Origin: Hyperoplus lanceolatus
Lineage: Eukaryota > Chordata > Actinopteri > Uranoscopiformes > Ammodytidae
NCBI GenBank assembly: GCA_026929865.2
Contig: CM049408.1
Coordinates: 4,721,001 to 4,785,000, forward strand
Reading direction: 5' to 3'
DNA: 64,000 bases
A program made the translations under genes and the position numbers. The notes under the pieces are model-generated. The model made no database searches and was not told the DNA's origin. It was given only the letters and a program-made list of their open reading frames with translations. Positions 35,703 to 48,381 of this stretch are shown here, piece after piece (the stretch's first letter is position 1; each line of letters starts with the position of its first letter).

Positions 35703-36617
35703 AATATAAGTGTTAAATTGCTCTTTATTCATACAGTGATCACTTAGCCTACATAATGTGCGCGTTTCATAAAGCTGATCTCTCAGTCAGCTGCTCTGCA
35801 TGTAATCACCAAATAAACTTATTGGAGGATCCCGAAATTTTTATCCAATCACAAGAGAGAACGCTACAAACCGACACCCGTCTCACTCATGGTCTCACTG
35901 CTGGTGCACGCCAGAGCAACAGATGGGTGAATGTTTAAGCCTACAATGGCGGAGCAGGTAAAAATCCTTCCCAATGTCTGTTTTGATGGTTTTTATCATG
36001 TTTTATCACACTTATGGATCTGAGATGATGCTAGATAAGACCACAGTGCATTAATGAGGTGACGTAGGGACAAGCGAGGGGACAGCTAACTGCAGTAACT
36101 GACAGGAAGTTGGCTAAAAGAACCATTCCGCTTACAGCACCTTTAAGTAAAGTGTTTTACAACATTACATAGTCCTAATTATAAAAAAAAGACGTAATTT
36201 TATTTGGCTAATTGATAACTTAACAGACCCAAATTTATTACCTTTTGACTATTTTATTGTAATTTTTAATGAAAATATGCCAAAAAAAATCATACTTAGA
36301 GCTTCTCCTGTTAAAATTTCAATGCAATTTTTTTCACTTGTAACAGAGTAATTTAACATGCATAAATATTCAGTGCTTAAAATTCAATGGCTTTTTATTT
36401 TCAAAATCCGATGACACTCATCAACAACTGGTGGTGTTACAACTCTACCCATGTTACTTTCATCCCCGGTCTCCCCTATATGTGTTGCAAAGCAGGGGGG
36501 TTACACATTCAGATTTCAAAATAAGCTAACATGCAGTTTTTTGCTAACATCAAAATACACACAATAATGTTGAACTTTGTGTCCATTCTAACCAAACTTT
36601 AAGAACAGTTGTTGCAG
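35703..36617. other. No gene recognised
   Basis: AT-rich sequence with short frames. A GTTACACATTC / TCTCCCCTATATG segment near 36465-36510 resembles phrases in the element at 17052-19256. Confidence 0.35.
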
Positions 36618-36846
36618 ATAAGACTGTGGCTCAGGTGGCAGAGCTGGTCGGCCGATGATCAAAGGGTTGGAGGTTCGATCCCCGCGGCCCGCCCTGCCAC
36701 TTGTGTCATAGTTGTTGTGTCCTTGGGCAAGACACTTCACCCACCTTGCCTCGTGTGAATGTCGATAGTTAGCCTGCTATCGGTGTGTGAATAGTAACGT
36801 GTAAATGGGAACAGGTCTCCCTTGCAAAAGAGTCTTCGGACTCAAT
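36618..36846 (+). mobile_element. tRNA-headed SINE
   Basis: A-box-like TGGCTCAGGTGG (36627-36638) and a perfect B-box GGTTCGATCCC (36672-36682) form an RNA polymerase III promoter. A body with GTCCTTGGGCAAGACACTTC follows, as seen in fish SINEs. The same head in reverse orientation lies at 58837-58912. Confidence 0.75.
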
Positions 36847-37339
36847 GGCCCTCATTTATCAATCTTGCGTAGACCAGAAAAATGGGTGTACGTACATTTC
36901 CACGCAAATCTCGGCATTTATCAATATGGACGTGAGCGTAGGATACGCTCAAATCCCACGCCAGCTCTCAGCTCGTGTACGCAATTTTGTAAACAGCATG
37001 GACTCGCAGTGCAGGCTGTGCCGGGTAGCCGATGACTTTGTTGGACAATTATAAGAAGATAATACAAATGCAGTGTTTGCTCAGACCGAAATAAAGATAT
37101 TAATCACTTAAAATTGTGCAGCTTATGGTGCGCAACTGAGTAGGAGCACTGATTCAATAGTGCACACACCGGCCACTTAGGAGCGCTGCATGGGACTGCG
37201 TAAGGGCAGTTATCTTCGTCTGGTGCTGCTGGGGGGACACTGAGGCAAGGGGGCTGCATTCATTCAAAATGTAGGCCTACACTGCTCTTTGTGTTTTGAA
37301 AACACCCTCATGTAAATAAAATGGATTACTCAGCATAAA

Positions 37340-39497
37340 GCTCTGCTGAAAGAGAAGAAAAGACTTTTAATCTGGGAATAAAGAGCGCTAAAGAGGTGCA
37401 AAAACGACTGAGGAGAGCGATAGACAGGCTAAGGCTCGCTACAGGGGCAAGATGGAAGAGCAGCTTAGCAGACAGGATGCCAGGGGCGTTTGGTCTAGCC
37501 TTAGAACCATCTCAGGCTTCAAGCCAACGCCCGTCCAGCCGGTGGGAGACCAACAATGGGTCAATGATTTGAATAACTTCTACCTGAGGTTCAATCAACA
37601 ACCCGCCCCACCCCCTGCACTGCTGCCCCCTACCCCTGTGGCTGAGGGACAAAGCCCCTCATCTGCAGTCGTTAACACCTCTGCCACTGCCACACGCCCA
37701 TCCACTCACCCACCACCAGCTCCCCCCACCCCTCTCCTCCACTCACCCACCACCAGCTGCAGCCTGCACCCCTCTCCTTCACAGACACCGAAGTGAGGAG
37801 AGAGCTAAAAGATTAGGCGCGGAGCGCGGGCCCGGACGGGATCAGCTCCAGACTTCTGCGATCCTGGCAGACGAACTGTGTGGAGTTATGGGGCGCGTCT
37901 TCAACCTGAGCCTCAAGCTGAGGTCGGTACCACAGCTCTGGAAGACCTCGTGCGTGGTACCAGTGCCCAAGACACCACGGGCCAAAGACCTCAGCAGCTT
38001 CAGGCCGGTGGCTCTCACATCCCACCTGATGAAGACCCTGGAGAGGCTCGTTCTGGGCCACCTCCGCTCCACGGTGAACTCAGCGATGGACCGCTGCAGT
38101 TTGCCTACCGGCCCGGCATCGGAGTGGAGGAGCCATCATCTCCCTCCTCCACCGTGCACTGTCCCACCTGGAGAAGCCCGGCACCGCTGTGAGAATTCTG
38201 TTTTTTGATTTCTCCAGCGCCTTCAACACCATCCAGCCGAGCTCCTGAGGGACAAGCTGGAGGCGGCGGGAGTGGACAACGACTTGGCTGAGTGGATCCT
38301 GGACTACCTCACAGACAGACCTCAGTTTGTGAGATCCAGGGACTGTGTGTCTGAGGTCCAGACCTGCAGTGTGGGGGCCCCCCAGGGGACCGTCCTCCAC
38401 CATTCCTCTTCACCCTCTACACTGCAGACTTCAGACACAACACCGACGGCTGTGTCCTGCAAAAGTTCTCTGACGACTCTGCCATCGTCGGACTCATCAC
38501 TGAGGACGACGACGCAGAGTACAGAGGACTAACGCAGGACTTTGTGGACTGGTGTCAGCGGAACCACCTCCTCATTACGCGGGGAAAACCAAGGAGATGG
38601 TGGTGGATTTCCGCAGACGCCACTCTGCTGCCCCCGCCCCAGTGAACATCCAGGGACGGGACATTGAGAGAGTGGACTCTTACAAGTACCTGGGTGTTCA
38701 TCTGAACCACAAACTGGATTGGACTCATAACACGGACGCTCTCTTCAGGAAGGGCCAAAGCCGGCTCTACCTCCTGAGGAGACTCAGGTCTTTTGGAGTA
38801 CGGGGGCCTCTCCTGAAGACCTTCTCGACTCTGTAGTGGCATCAGCCATCTTGTACGGAGTAGCCTGCTGGAGCAGCAGCATCACAGAGAGGGACAGGAA
38901 GAAGCTGGACAAGGTCATCAGGAAGTCCAGCTCTGTCCTGGGCTGCCCCTGGACACAGTGCAGCAGGTGGGGGACAGGAGGGTCCTGGACAAACTAACAT
39001 CCATGCTGGACCACGACTGTCACCCCCTGCAGGACACTCTGTCTGCTCTGGGAGCAGCTTCAGTGACAGACTGATTCACCCTCGCTGTGTGAAGGAGAGA
39101 TTCCGCAGGTCTTTCCTTCCTGCTGCGGTCAGACTGTACAACGAGAACTGCTGACCCTGTACATGTCATTCACCTGTATATACTGAAATCATGTGCAATA
39201 CTGTAACTTAAGAACGTGCAATAATGGTGCTACATGTGTCACTGTCACTTTATTACTTATTCTGCCCATATCCTGCTAACTCACATAGTTATAGTTTATA
39301 TTTATACAAAGTCTAAAGCTAAAACATAGGTATACAAAGTCTAAAGCTAAATAGCATTTACAGCTATTGCTGTGCCCTCTGTGTGCTCTTTACTCCTGTG
39401 TGCTCTTTACTCCTGTGTGCTCTTATTCCTGCTCTAATGTGTGATGCAACACCGAAATTTCCCCACTGTGGGACGAATAAAGGATATCTTATCTTAA
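37340..39497 (+). mobile_element. 5'-truncated Rex1-like (CR1 group) LINE, frameshifted
   Basis: Only the C-terminal part of the endonuclease-reverse transcriptase is left. In several frames, in order: [83 protein letters not shown], a degenerate catalytic box (KFSDDSAIVG) and VDSYKYLGVHLNHKLDW. The 3' end has GGGACGAATAAAGGATATC. At least four frameshifts make it dead. Rex1-type LINEs are typical of teleosts. Confidence 0.85.
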
Positions 39498-39699
39498 GAA
39501 ATACACGGCACAACATTCAGCTTAACATTTTATTTATTTGCACTATTAAGATGTTAGTTCCTCTTTTAATGTGTTATTGATCGCTTAAGCGAGCGATTTA
39601 TTTCCACCGTTAACCGGCACGTTTTTCCGACCTGCTGGTGGAGCAGGACTGTGGGCGCTCTCACAGCTGATCGTTGCCGGGTCGGCTTGTGCAGCTGAC

Positions 39700-40085
39700 C
39701 GCCCCAATAGTATCCTGCTGCAGCCCCGGAGACAAGCACCCTGGCGTGACGGAAGTAACTGTGGTGTGACGGGAGAGGTTAGAATATAGATAGAACATTG
39801 ACGGAACACGGCGGCGGCCATCTTGAGTACGTCACGTCAAACAATAACAAGACAGCAGACCGATACTAAGTTTGTGTTATTTATATTGTTTTGGCGATTA
39901 GGTTCAGGCATCACAGTTGGGTGGTTAGGGTTAGGGTTAGTGACATAGCAGACATGTCATGGAAGCTAAATAGTCAAAAATCACGTCCGTCACACCACAG
40001 TTACTTCCGTCACGCCTGGGTGTCGTTGTCACGCCAGGGTAACTTGTCTCCGGGGCTGCAGCTGGACCCTACTCGACCGCCGGGC
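39700..40085. repeat. Foldback MITE with about 60-bp arms
   Basis: CAGCCCCGGAGACAAGCACC through GGTGTGACGG (39721-39771) pairs with 39987-40056 (CCGTCACACCACAGTTACTT through CTCCGGGGCTGCAG). The right arm has a short local duplication (GTCACGCC twice). The loop holds GGTTAGGGTTAGGGTTAG at 39923-39940. Confidence 0.75.
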
Positions 40086-40439
40086 TGACCACTCCTGCTG
40101 TCATACAGTAAAACGCAAAATGTGTTATTTTTAGTTTTTACTACCCTTTTGAGTAGTGCTATCTAAAAGGGCCAATACATTCTAATCATTCAAATCTCTG
40201 CAGACCTGTATTTATTTCATGGGGACCATTACCGGACAGTTGGTGCATCTGTTTCTCCTCTACCACTTAGGCTATATTATGCCCGCACCCTCAGTTGGTT
40301 GCATTTCAGAACAGCAACACGCTTTTTTTAGTGGCGATGTTTGAGTCAGACCACTTTTTATTCATCTATGTAAAGAAATGGCGACACATAATTGTACATG
40401 CTGTTTTATAGCATTTGAGCGATAGTAGCCTACTGATGT

Positions 40440-40656
40440 AAACCTAAAATACAAAATCCTCAGCTGGAGATCGTTTTGTCAACACCAACGCTGTTGACTG
40501 CAGCAGTTATTTCCTTCCTAACTGCTGCCTTCTGTTGTTCTTTGATGCCGCTTGTAATGCTCCGAAATGAAACAATTTTTTTTCTACTTTCGCTGTTATT
40601 CTGTCAATTTCTACTTCAGATAAATTCCTCTTCTGTGCCGTAATTTGCATATCCAT
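40440..40656 (-). pseudogene. Harbinger Myb/SANT-like gene remnant
   Basis: The minus strand from an ATG at 40656 reads MDMQITAQKRNLSEVEIDRI, then shifts frame in an A-run and continues AAVRKEITAAVNSVGVD. This is the NLSEVEI...ITAAVNSVG pattern of Myb-like proteins of some fish Harbinger elements. The rest of the domain is lost. Confidence 0.6.
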
Positions 40657-40883
40657 GTCGTAAAACCTCTGGGCGAGGCCTCTAAACTGAGAAAGTATAG
40701 GGGTGTGGTACGATTGTTTTCAGCCGCCGCATTTATCAATAATGGCCTGGCGTACGCTGAGATTGGCGAGATACGACTGTTTGATAAATACCACGCGACA
40801 CCTGGCGTAGGGAGGTATTTGCGCCAGAATCTGCACCAGTTTCCACGCAAAATTGATAAATGAGGGCCAATGGGATATACCTG

Positions 40884-41664
40884 TATAGAGACAGTGCATG
40901 GAATAGGCCACGCCCATGGCCACGCCCATCGTGGGGGAAAACATTGAACAGCGCTCCATCCACTTTGTATTGAAGGAGACCTGTCTTCTGCAAACAAACG
41001 TAATTAAAATGTAATCAAACATCCATTTAAGAAAAAAAACGTTACTTTCTTGAAAGCCACGACTCTTGTTTGTCTATATGAGCTGTTTTTGTGAAACATA
41101 ATTGAGTAGTTTTCAATATTGAGGTGTTTTTGTCTGGTCGGACCCATCGTGGGGGAAACCGTTGAAAACCGTTCCATTCACTTTGTATTGAAGGATACCT
41201 GTCTTCTGCAAACAAACTTAATTAAAAGGTAATCGAACATCCATTTAACAAAAAACCGTTACTTATGACTCTTGTCTGTCCATACGAGCTGTTTTTGTGA
41301 AAAATTATTGAGTAATTTTCAATATTGAGGTGTTTTTTCCCGTCCGTGAGGGTTAGCCTATGGTTAGCCTACAGCAGAAGGCTAACATTAGCCTAGCATT
41401 CAGCATACATTAGTTAAGAGTTTTGTCTCGATATTGAAAATTACTCAATACTTTTTCACCAAAACAGCTCGTATAGACAGACAAGAGTCGTGGCTTTAAA
41501 GAAAGTAACGTGTATTTGTGAAAGGCATGTCGTATTACTTTTTTATTAAGTTTGTTTGCCGAATACGGGTGTCATTCAATATAAAGTGGATGGAGCGCTG
41601 TGTATTGTTTTCCCCCACGATGGGCGTGGCCTCAGATTATGACGCGCCATGCACTGTCTCTATA
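40884..41664. mobile_element. 781-bp foldback element, uninterrupted copy
   Basis: It is nearly identical to the reverse complement of 26002-28018 without its insertion. The ends are TATAGAGACAGTGCATGG and its inverse. The interior repeats the CCCATCGTGGGGGAAA phrase and the CAATATTGAGGTGTTTTT phrase, so the element is partly built of internal duplications. Confidence 0.88.
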
Positions 41665-42136
41665 AATAAAGGTTAAAAAAAAAAAAACAGTTAATCATCT
41701 TCGTTACAGATTGGGAAGTCACAAATGACATTGCTCTGCCCGTCAGATCAGACACTGTGGGTGGTGTTGACCCGAACACGGCTCATCTCAGAAATGTGTG
41801 ACAGCTGATGTTTCAAAAGCTCTGGGGCCTGAACAATTTCATTTTATTACCCTACATCAATTCAACATAAACATATTTAAAACAGTCCTTGTTAACCATA
41901 GAAACACGATTTCATCTCATATATTGTTTTATTCTAGTTTCCTAGGCCATCTACAAAAAAGTGGCCCTATAGCTTAGGCTAGCCTATGTCACCCTATAGG
42001 CCCAGCTATTTCAGAACGATACATCTGAATAGGCCTAATGGAGGAGAAAGGGGACAATTTATATTAAACTTCACTGTCACCTACTGGACAATTAATGCAT
42101 TTAAGTGGTTTGATGGAATATTAAGAGGATGCAAAA
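41665..42136. other. No gene recognised
   Basis: AT-rich, short frames only. Confidence 0.4.
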
Positions 42137-42138
42137 TA

Positions 42139-43005
42139 CACTCAACAAAAACATAAACGCAACACTTTTGTTTTTGCTCCCATTTTTCATGAGATGGACT
42201 TAAAGATCTAAAATTCATTCCAGATACACAATTGTACCATTTCTCTCAAACATTGTTCACAAATCTGTCTAAATGTGTGATAGTGAGCACTTCTGCTTTG
42301 CTGAGATAATCCATCCCACCTCACAGGTGTGCCACATCAAGATGCTGATCTGACATCATGATTAGGGCACAGGTGAGCCTTAGACTGTCCACAATAAAAG
42401 TCCACCCTGAAATGTGCAGTTTTGTCTCACAGCAAAATGCCACAGATGTCACAGGCATTGAGGGAGCGTGCAATTGGCATGCTGACAGCAGGAATGTCAA
42501 CCAGATCTGTTGCTCGTGCATTGAATGTTCATTTCTCCACCATAAGCCGTCTCCAGCAACTTCGCATAGCCATTGAAGAGGAGTGGACCAACATTCCACA
42601 GGCCACAATTGACAATCTGATAAACTCTATGCGAAGAAGATGTGTTGCACTGCATGAGGCAAATGGTGGTCACAACAGATACTGACTGGTTCTGAGTCCC
42701 CAGAACCCCAATAAAGCAAAAAAATGCACATTTCAGAGTGGCCTTTTATTGTGGATAGTCTAAGGCACACCTGTGCACTAAATCATGATGTCAGATCAGC
42801 ATCTTGATGTGGCACACCTGTAAGGTGGGATGGATTATCTCAGCAAAGCAGAAGTGCTCACTATCACACATTTAGACAGATTTGTGAACAATGTTTGAGA
42901 GAAATGGTACAATTGTGTATCTAGAATGAATTTTAGATCTTTAAGTCCATCTCATGAAAAATGGGAGCAAAAACAAAAGTGTTGCGTTTATATTTTTGTT
43001 GAGTG
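42139..43005 (+). mobile_element. Internally deleted Tc1-type transposon with long inverted ends
   Basis: Inverted repeats of more than 200 bp begin CACTCAACAAAAACATAAAC at the left and mirror it at the right, with the usual TA on both sides (42137-42138 and 43006-43007). The transposase is reduced to an 83-codon fusion (42437-42685). Confidence 0.93.
42437..42685 (+). pseudogene. Tc1 transposase with catalytic core deleted
   Basis: The frame starts MPQMSQALRERAIGMLTAGM, which is the N-terminal paired-like helix-turn-helix (through FSTISRLQQL). It jumps directly to the extreme C-terminus (EEEWTNIPQATIDNLINSMR, ending ANGGHNRY). Tc1 transposases are normally about 340 residues; the whole DDE core is absent. 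The deletion keeps the frame open, so a short DNA-binding peptide could be made. Confidence 0.88.
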
Positions 43006-43318
43006 TAGATTTAAATAGCCTACTGTGAAAGATAGACCTACTCCACTGTTGCAACCGTCCCAGTGTAGGTCTACAGGGTCATGACAGGGACGGTTAGGCT
43101 AAAGTGTAGGCTATAACATATAGGCTACCTAATCAATCAATCAATCAAATTCTTAAAATTAAAGGTTATTTTATAATTTACAATGTTGTAATACATGTGT
43201 TATTCCCATCTCATCTGCGAGATAAAATTGCGAGGAATATTTTACAGCAGACACCGCCACTCAAAGACACCATCAACAGCAGTGTTTATTTGGGTAGAGC
43301 CGTCAGTGGGACTACATT

Positions 43319-43361
43319 GCGCAGGCGCAGTTGGTAGGCTGCCTGTCAATGCCATAGCAAC
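43319..43361 (+). promoter_or_regulatory. Candidate NRF1 site and RFX X-box upstream of dnal1
   Basis: TGCGCAGGCGCA at 43319-43330 resembles the NRF1 motif. AATGCCATAGCAAC at 43348-43361 matches the right half and centre of the RFX X-box consensus (GTTGCCATGGCAAC), 24 bp before the dnal1 start codon. RFX factors control most motile-cilia dynein genes. Confidence 0.5.
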
Positions 43362-43384
43362 CAGAGCAGACTTCAACCATCAAC

Positions 43385-46300
43385 ATGGTGAGTGTTTGAG
43401 TTGTCGGTTCATTTTTCGTTGTCATTTTGTGTTTTTCGGCTAATTTCCTCGGTGTTACTGTGACCACTCATGCGAGCCCCCAGTGACTTCTCGTCTGACA
43501 GCAAAAGCTGCATTTGCATGCGATATTGTTATCGCTGTGGGCTCATATGGGCTCATTTTAATTAGCTTGTTAGCTTACCCTTTATGTCAATAAGTGTAAC
43601 CTAGGCTAGTGTTCCATAGCTGGCTAAATAACGTTTACTCTTTCCTCAACGTGTGGGGATGTCACTGTCTATTTTGTCCCTTTTTTATTGCTGCTAAATC
43701 TCGCACTAAGAATAGTAGGACTAGTTCCAATGGCTGTTCCATCATATTGTACTCTCTAGTTAGTAGCTAAGAAACCCTAACATGAAAATGATACTAAAGA
43801 AAATATTTCGTGCTACACTGTTGCTAGCTTGTCGACAGTACCTGCTATTTTATCATCACAACACAATCCAGCCTAGCTCACTTTTGTCTAATAATTAAAT
43901 GTCATGTAATGTCTCCAGGCTGGCAAAGCAACAACTGTGAGAGAAGCACTAGCTAAATGGGTGAGTGCCATACAGTCACTTTCAGGCAGAATACAATGAA
44001 GTACTGTGAAATGGAATCAGTGGTTGGTAATACAAGTATTCACTGTATTCGTAACGAATGTGTAATGTGTAGTTGCATAACTGTAGCATTGTTGTTGTGA
44101 TGACGTGTTTGTGTGTGTGTATACAGGAGGAGAAGTCAGGGGAGAAAGTGACTGAGGCTAAAGCCGTTAAACTGTATGGCCAGGTTCCTCCAATCGAGAA
44201 AATGGACGCTTCTCTCTCCACACTCTCCAACTGCGAGTGAGTTCTGCAGCATCGATAACAATGACTTATTTCAACGAGTTGTTGTACTGTAAATGGTTTG
44301 AAATGTTTGGTATGTTCATCAGCAAGGAAGCATTCTAAGTTATATAATGGGATAGGTCTGTTTATTTTATGTTTTACATTCCCATACTTAATAAGAGTGA
44401 GACAAATAATTAATGGATCATTGTGAAGGCAGGTTAATCATTAGATTAGCCTTGTTGAGCTCATTCATTTGGGTGGATTTGGGATCAAGTAGCTGCCCTC
44501 AGTCAAAGTTATACATTGAACTGATCTATAACAAAAGATGCATGGAAAACACCCGGGTGTCTTGACTATAGATGGCACACATACCATTTGATCCCCTTCA
44601 AAGGTAGGATTTACTTTTGGCAGTGGTTATATATTTGGACAAATGTATCCAAAATGAAAGCTACAGTAGAAATTCTTCAGCATGAAGTTATTATGGTAGA
44701 TGGCTCGCTGGGACAGATGGCAATTTGGCGCTGGCTAGGTTATATTTTCTTAATTCCGTGGCAGAATGCAGAACATTTGTGCTACTTTTTTTTTATATAG
44801 TTGGTGTCTTTCTTTACATCCAACTGTAGACTGTATACATGCACTGCAACTTTATTTACAGAGTAACAACACAGTTTTGCTTCACAGCAGCAATTCAGCA
44901 ACAGCATTATTGAGTAAAACTAGAACCAAAATACAAATCATATAAAAACAAAAAATGTTTTCAGCAGAAAAAGATTCAGCTTTCTCTAATACTGAAGTGT
45001 TATTGGCCAATAATACTTAAGTAGATACATTTTTCCAGTAAGTTTTCAGAACATAAACTGAATATTCAGTTGTAGATCGGTCAAGAGCAAGTACCTGTTA
45101 CCGAGCAGCTAACACAGTGTTTAGTCAGAAATGTTTTAAACCCCCCCCCCCCCAAAAAAAAAATATTTAAACCAATCAAAAAAAACCCCCAAAATTCCCC
45201 CCCAAAAAAATGTAATATTAATTTTTTTTCCGGATTTTGGGGGTTTTCAAGTTTAAGGTGTTTATTATAAATACGTTTCCCTTTAAACCACACGAGTCCT
45301 TGAAATACCCAATATGGTATTGTACTGTATCCACCACAGGAGGTTGTCTCTGTCCACAAACTGCATTGAGAAAATCACTAATCTCAACGGCCTGAGTGAG
45401 TACTGGCTGCGTAAATACTTTACCTACAACCTGACTCAAACATAGTCTATTCATGGATGGATATGTGGTTTTTTAATGTGATGGTGTCTTGTGTTTCCAG
45501 AGAACTTGAAGATTTTGTCATTAGGAAGAAATAACATAAAGGCCCTCACTGGGCTGGTAAGGTGAAACACAACACAACTAGTTTGATCATCCAATTTTTA
45601 TATTGCTAAAGACATACTCTGAATGTATATTCTTGTATGTCATGCAGGAGGCTGTCGGGGAAACTCTACAAGAGTTGTGGATCTCCTATAACTTAATAGA
45701 GAAACTGAAGGGAATCCAATGCATGAAGAGCCTCAAAGTCCTGTACATGTCCAACAACTTGGTCAAAGAATGGGGTAGGCTACATTCATGAATAAAGCCA
45801 AGTATATCAAATTTAACAAATTGAGTAGACATATCTAGCTAGATTTCTAAATGACTGTGTGTCAGTCATGTATTCATGGAACATTATTGAAGCTAAAAAT
45901 GAAACTCCTCTTCTTGCCTAATGCCTTTTGATGTATCGAAGGGGAATAATTTGTCTTTAAATCACCCTTTTATTTCTTCCACTGTCTGACACTTCCCTAA
46001 ATATGTACCTTTTTAATATTTTTTTTTTGGGAAATCATTTATTTATTATTAATTTTTATTATTTTTTCTGATTTTAAATGTTAATATACCGATAATTGGT
46101 TGGTGTTGAAATCCTGACTGTTACTCCTTTAATTTGGGCTTATGTTGTCTTTTCCTGTGCGTAGGAGAATTTGTGAGGCTAGCTGACCTGCCGTGCCTGG
46201 AAGATCTAGTGTTTGTTGGAAATCCTCTGGAGGAGAAGCATACTGGGGAAGGAAACTGGATGGATGAAGCCTCCAAAAGACTACCTATTCTGAAGAAACT

Positions 46301-46765
46301 AGATGGTAAGAGTGTTTCAGCAGCAATGTGGATAACTAAGATAACTAAGAAATAATTCAATCAATGGATAACTATAACGATACTAGTGTATGACCAACAC
46401 GTCTAATTAATTAAGTCAAATTGATTGCCAATATAACCTAGAGTGTTTTAAGAAAGTCATTTGAGATCAGTTTCAATATAGCAGTTTCTTTAGAGGATAT
46501 TCTCAATGTTTAGTTACAAATGATAAATATTTCTTCGTAGAAATGTATCATTAAAAATGACAAACCTGTAAATGCCACCAAAAAGGCAAGAAAGGTCTTT
46601 GAAAAGGAACAACCATAACAAAAAAATGACTGACTTTAAAGTTGAGGCACATTATAGCAATACGTCTTTGTTTTGAATACATGATTAGTGATCTCTCTCT
46701 TCCGGTTCTTTCCAGGAATCCCAGTCATTAAACAGGAGGTGGATGCGGCAGATGGAGAGAGTTGA
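43385..46765 (+). CDS. dnal1: Dynein axonemal light chain 1
   Basis: DNAL1 is a leucine-rich-repeat light chain that binds the motor domain of the outer dynein arm gamma heavy chain in motile cilia and flagella. The coding exons are 43385-43387 (start codon only), 43919-43960, 44127-44236, 45340-45395, 45501-45556, 45648-45774, 46165-46305 and 46716-46765. All introns are GT-AG; the total is 585 bp or 194 residues, against about 190 in mammals. It begins [15 protein letters not shown], has the conserved [17 protein letters not shown], then leucine-rich repeats from about residue 53 to 125 ([46 protein letters not shown]). It closes with [15 protein letters not shown] and a short acidic tail. 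The gene looks intact. A 3' untranslated region of about 1.2 kb follows. Confidence 0.97.
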
Positions 46766-47980
46766 GAAGCATGACTATCTGCTACACCTACAGCCCAATT
46801 CTCAAAGAGTCTTACCCTTTTTTTACATTTTGTTTTATGGTTTGTCATGGTGCAATTCTTTGTATAAAAAGATTTTGAACAGCATAGACTTTGTTGTAGA
46901 TGAAGCACATACAAAACAAACAAATACACAGTTTACGTTTTAGAGTTGAATAACTATTTTAAATTAACCAGTGGAGATACACGATAAGCACATTTTTCGA
47001 TGCTATTAACATCATTAATATATTGTTTCCTGTCGAAATATGAAGGATATTGAGGGTAATGCTAACTGTTCTTTGTAACTGGAAATTGGCAGTGGAAATT
47101 GGTGGTATAGTACCATTTGAAGGCCAAAAAACAAAAATTAGAATGGTTATTTGTGTCTCTGTATGTTCTTCTAGCGAGAACTAAAGCATAGTGTAGCACA
47201 CACACACACAATCACACACACTTGTGAATAGAGACTTTAGTGTGGGCAAGAAAATAGAAAATAATATCACTTTCTGTATACTAATAGGACTTGGCTGTAA
47301 ATGCCTATCACTGTCCATCCTCCACAACAACATGGAGAGTTGGCCAAATATAGCTCAACATTTGCTGGTTTATGCTATATTTACATCACATTGGCCTAAG
47401 CAATGGAAATCTAATGGTGAGAAAAGGTGACTTGGAGTTACACAGTTTATGAAAAATCCAGCAAATATTAGCATCGTGCCGTGGTACTTTAACAGCATTC
47501 TAATTTTCATAGCTGTTAAAATTCAGGAATTAAGGTCAAAAAGCAACCTCTGACTTCTCAGGTAGTATAAATAGGATAAAGGCAGCTAGCAGGATAATGT
47601 TGGCATGTAGTGTGTACTAACCTTATGAGGAAAGGGACCATTTCCTGCTAAATTGCAAAAGTCTTCAGGCAGGGCTGTGGAGCCAACAGAGCTGAGTGAA
47701 AACTTACATGACCAAAATACAACCACTACTCTGTTTGGTACTGATTTGAGGGCAGAAAGTAGTCTGCTGTATTTTACTTTACATTTTAGGTTAGTTTTGG
47801 ATATGCAGCTTACACATTGTTCCTATTCTTTAAGATGTGATACCGAGTTTACTTTTTTATTAGTGTAAAAGGATGTTCACAACATTAAATTATTTCAGGC
47901 ATGTTTGTACACTCAACTTTGAGCTGTTTATGTATTTTTAATGATTTTGATATATGAAATAAATACTATTAAAATATATC
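46766..47980 (+). other. 3' untranslated region of dnal1
   Basis: No other gene is seen between the dnal1 stop and the AATAAA at about 47958-47963. Frames here are short and unconserved, with a (CA)n tract near 47198. Some of the sequence after 47000 may be transcribed only if that signal is used. Confidence 0.5.
47958..47963 (+). promoter_or_regulatory. Poly(A) signal AATAAA, probably dnal1
   Basis: This canonical AATAAA lies downstream of the dnal1 stop and about 420 bp before the tedc1 start codon, with AT-rich sequence after it. Confidence 0.5.
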
Positions 47981-48174
47981 CGTTGAATCTCATCATTTCA
48001 AATATTGTTGGTAATATAGTAAGCCTGTAGTGTATGAATAGATTAAATGTATAACATTTCAGAGTTGGATGAACTGATTAACAAGAACTAATGAATCGTA
48101 ATTCCGACCCGCCTCTTTCAGAATCACATTCAGGTTTTCATTGGCTAACAAAGATATCAATCACAATTCTATTT

Positions 48175-48188
48175 GCTTCCCTGGCAAC
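48175..48188 (+). promoter_or_regulatory. X-box-like motif upstream of tedc1
   Basis: GCTTCCCTGGCAAC matches 11 of 14 positions of GTTGCCATGGCAAC, with an intact GGCAAC half-site. It lies 194 bp before the start codon. A reverse CCAAT box (ATTGG) lies at 48140-48144. Confidence 0.4.
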
Positions 48189-48381
48189 GGACTCGAACCC
48201 GGAAGTTGTTGTCTTCGCCGGGAAATATCAACAAGTCAGCCACACAACCAACCCACAACACAACGTCAAAGTGGTAGAAATGTTATTGATTATGTCTTAA
48301 ACGAACTTAAAGTGGACTAACTGCTATAGTTGAGTGTATAGACAGTGTGTAGTAGTCGCTAGTGTGCGGTCGGTGTCTGTA

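Larger units (their letters stand above)
36847..40868. mobile_element. Harbinger-type element (GGCCCTCATTTATCAA ends) carrying nested insertions
   Basis: GGCCCTCATTTATCAA at the left is inverted at the right (TTGATAAATGAGGGCC). AAT flanks both ends (36844-36846 and 40869-40871), a 3-bp duplication. The second Harbinger gene (Myb-like) is recognisable near the right end on the minus strand; the transposase is missing. A Rex1-like LINE and a foldback MITE lie inside. Confidence 0.8.

Noticed and set aside
36621..36700. Possible functional tRNA gene
   Set aside because: A and B boxes are present but the sequence continues into a SINE body and lacks a clean acceptor stem, so it is a tRNA-derived SINE.
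39923..39940. Telomere-like TTAGGG repeats
   Set aside because: Only about three units, inside the loop of a foldback MITE; too short for an interstitial telomere.
40611..40997. 128-codon minus-strand frame
   Set aside because: It crosses the border between two different transposons (Harbinger-type end and foldback element), so it cannot be a single evolved gene.
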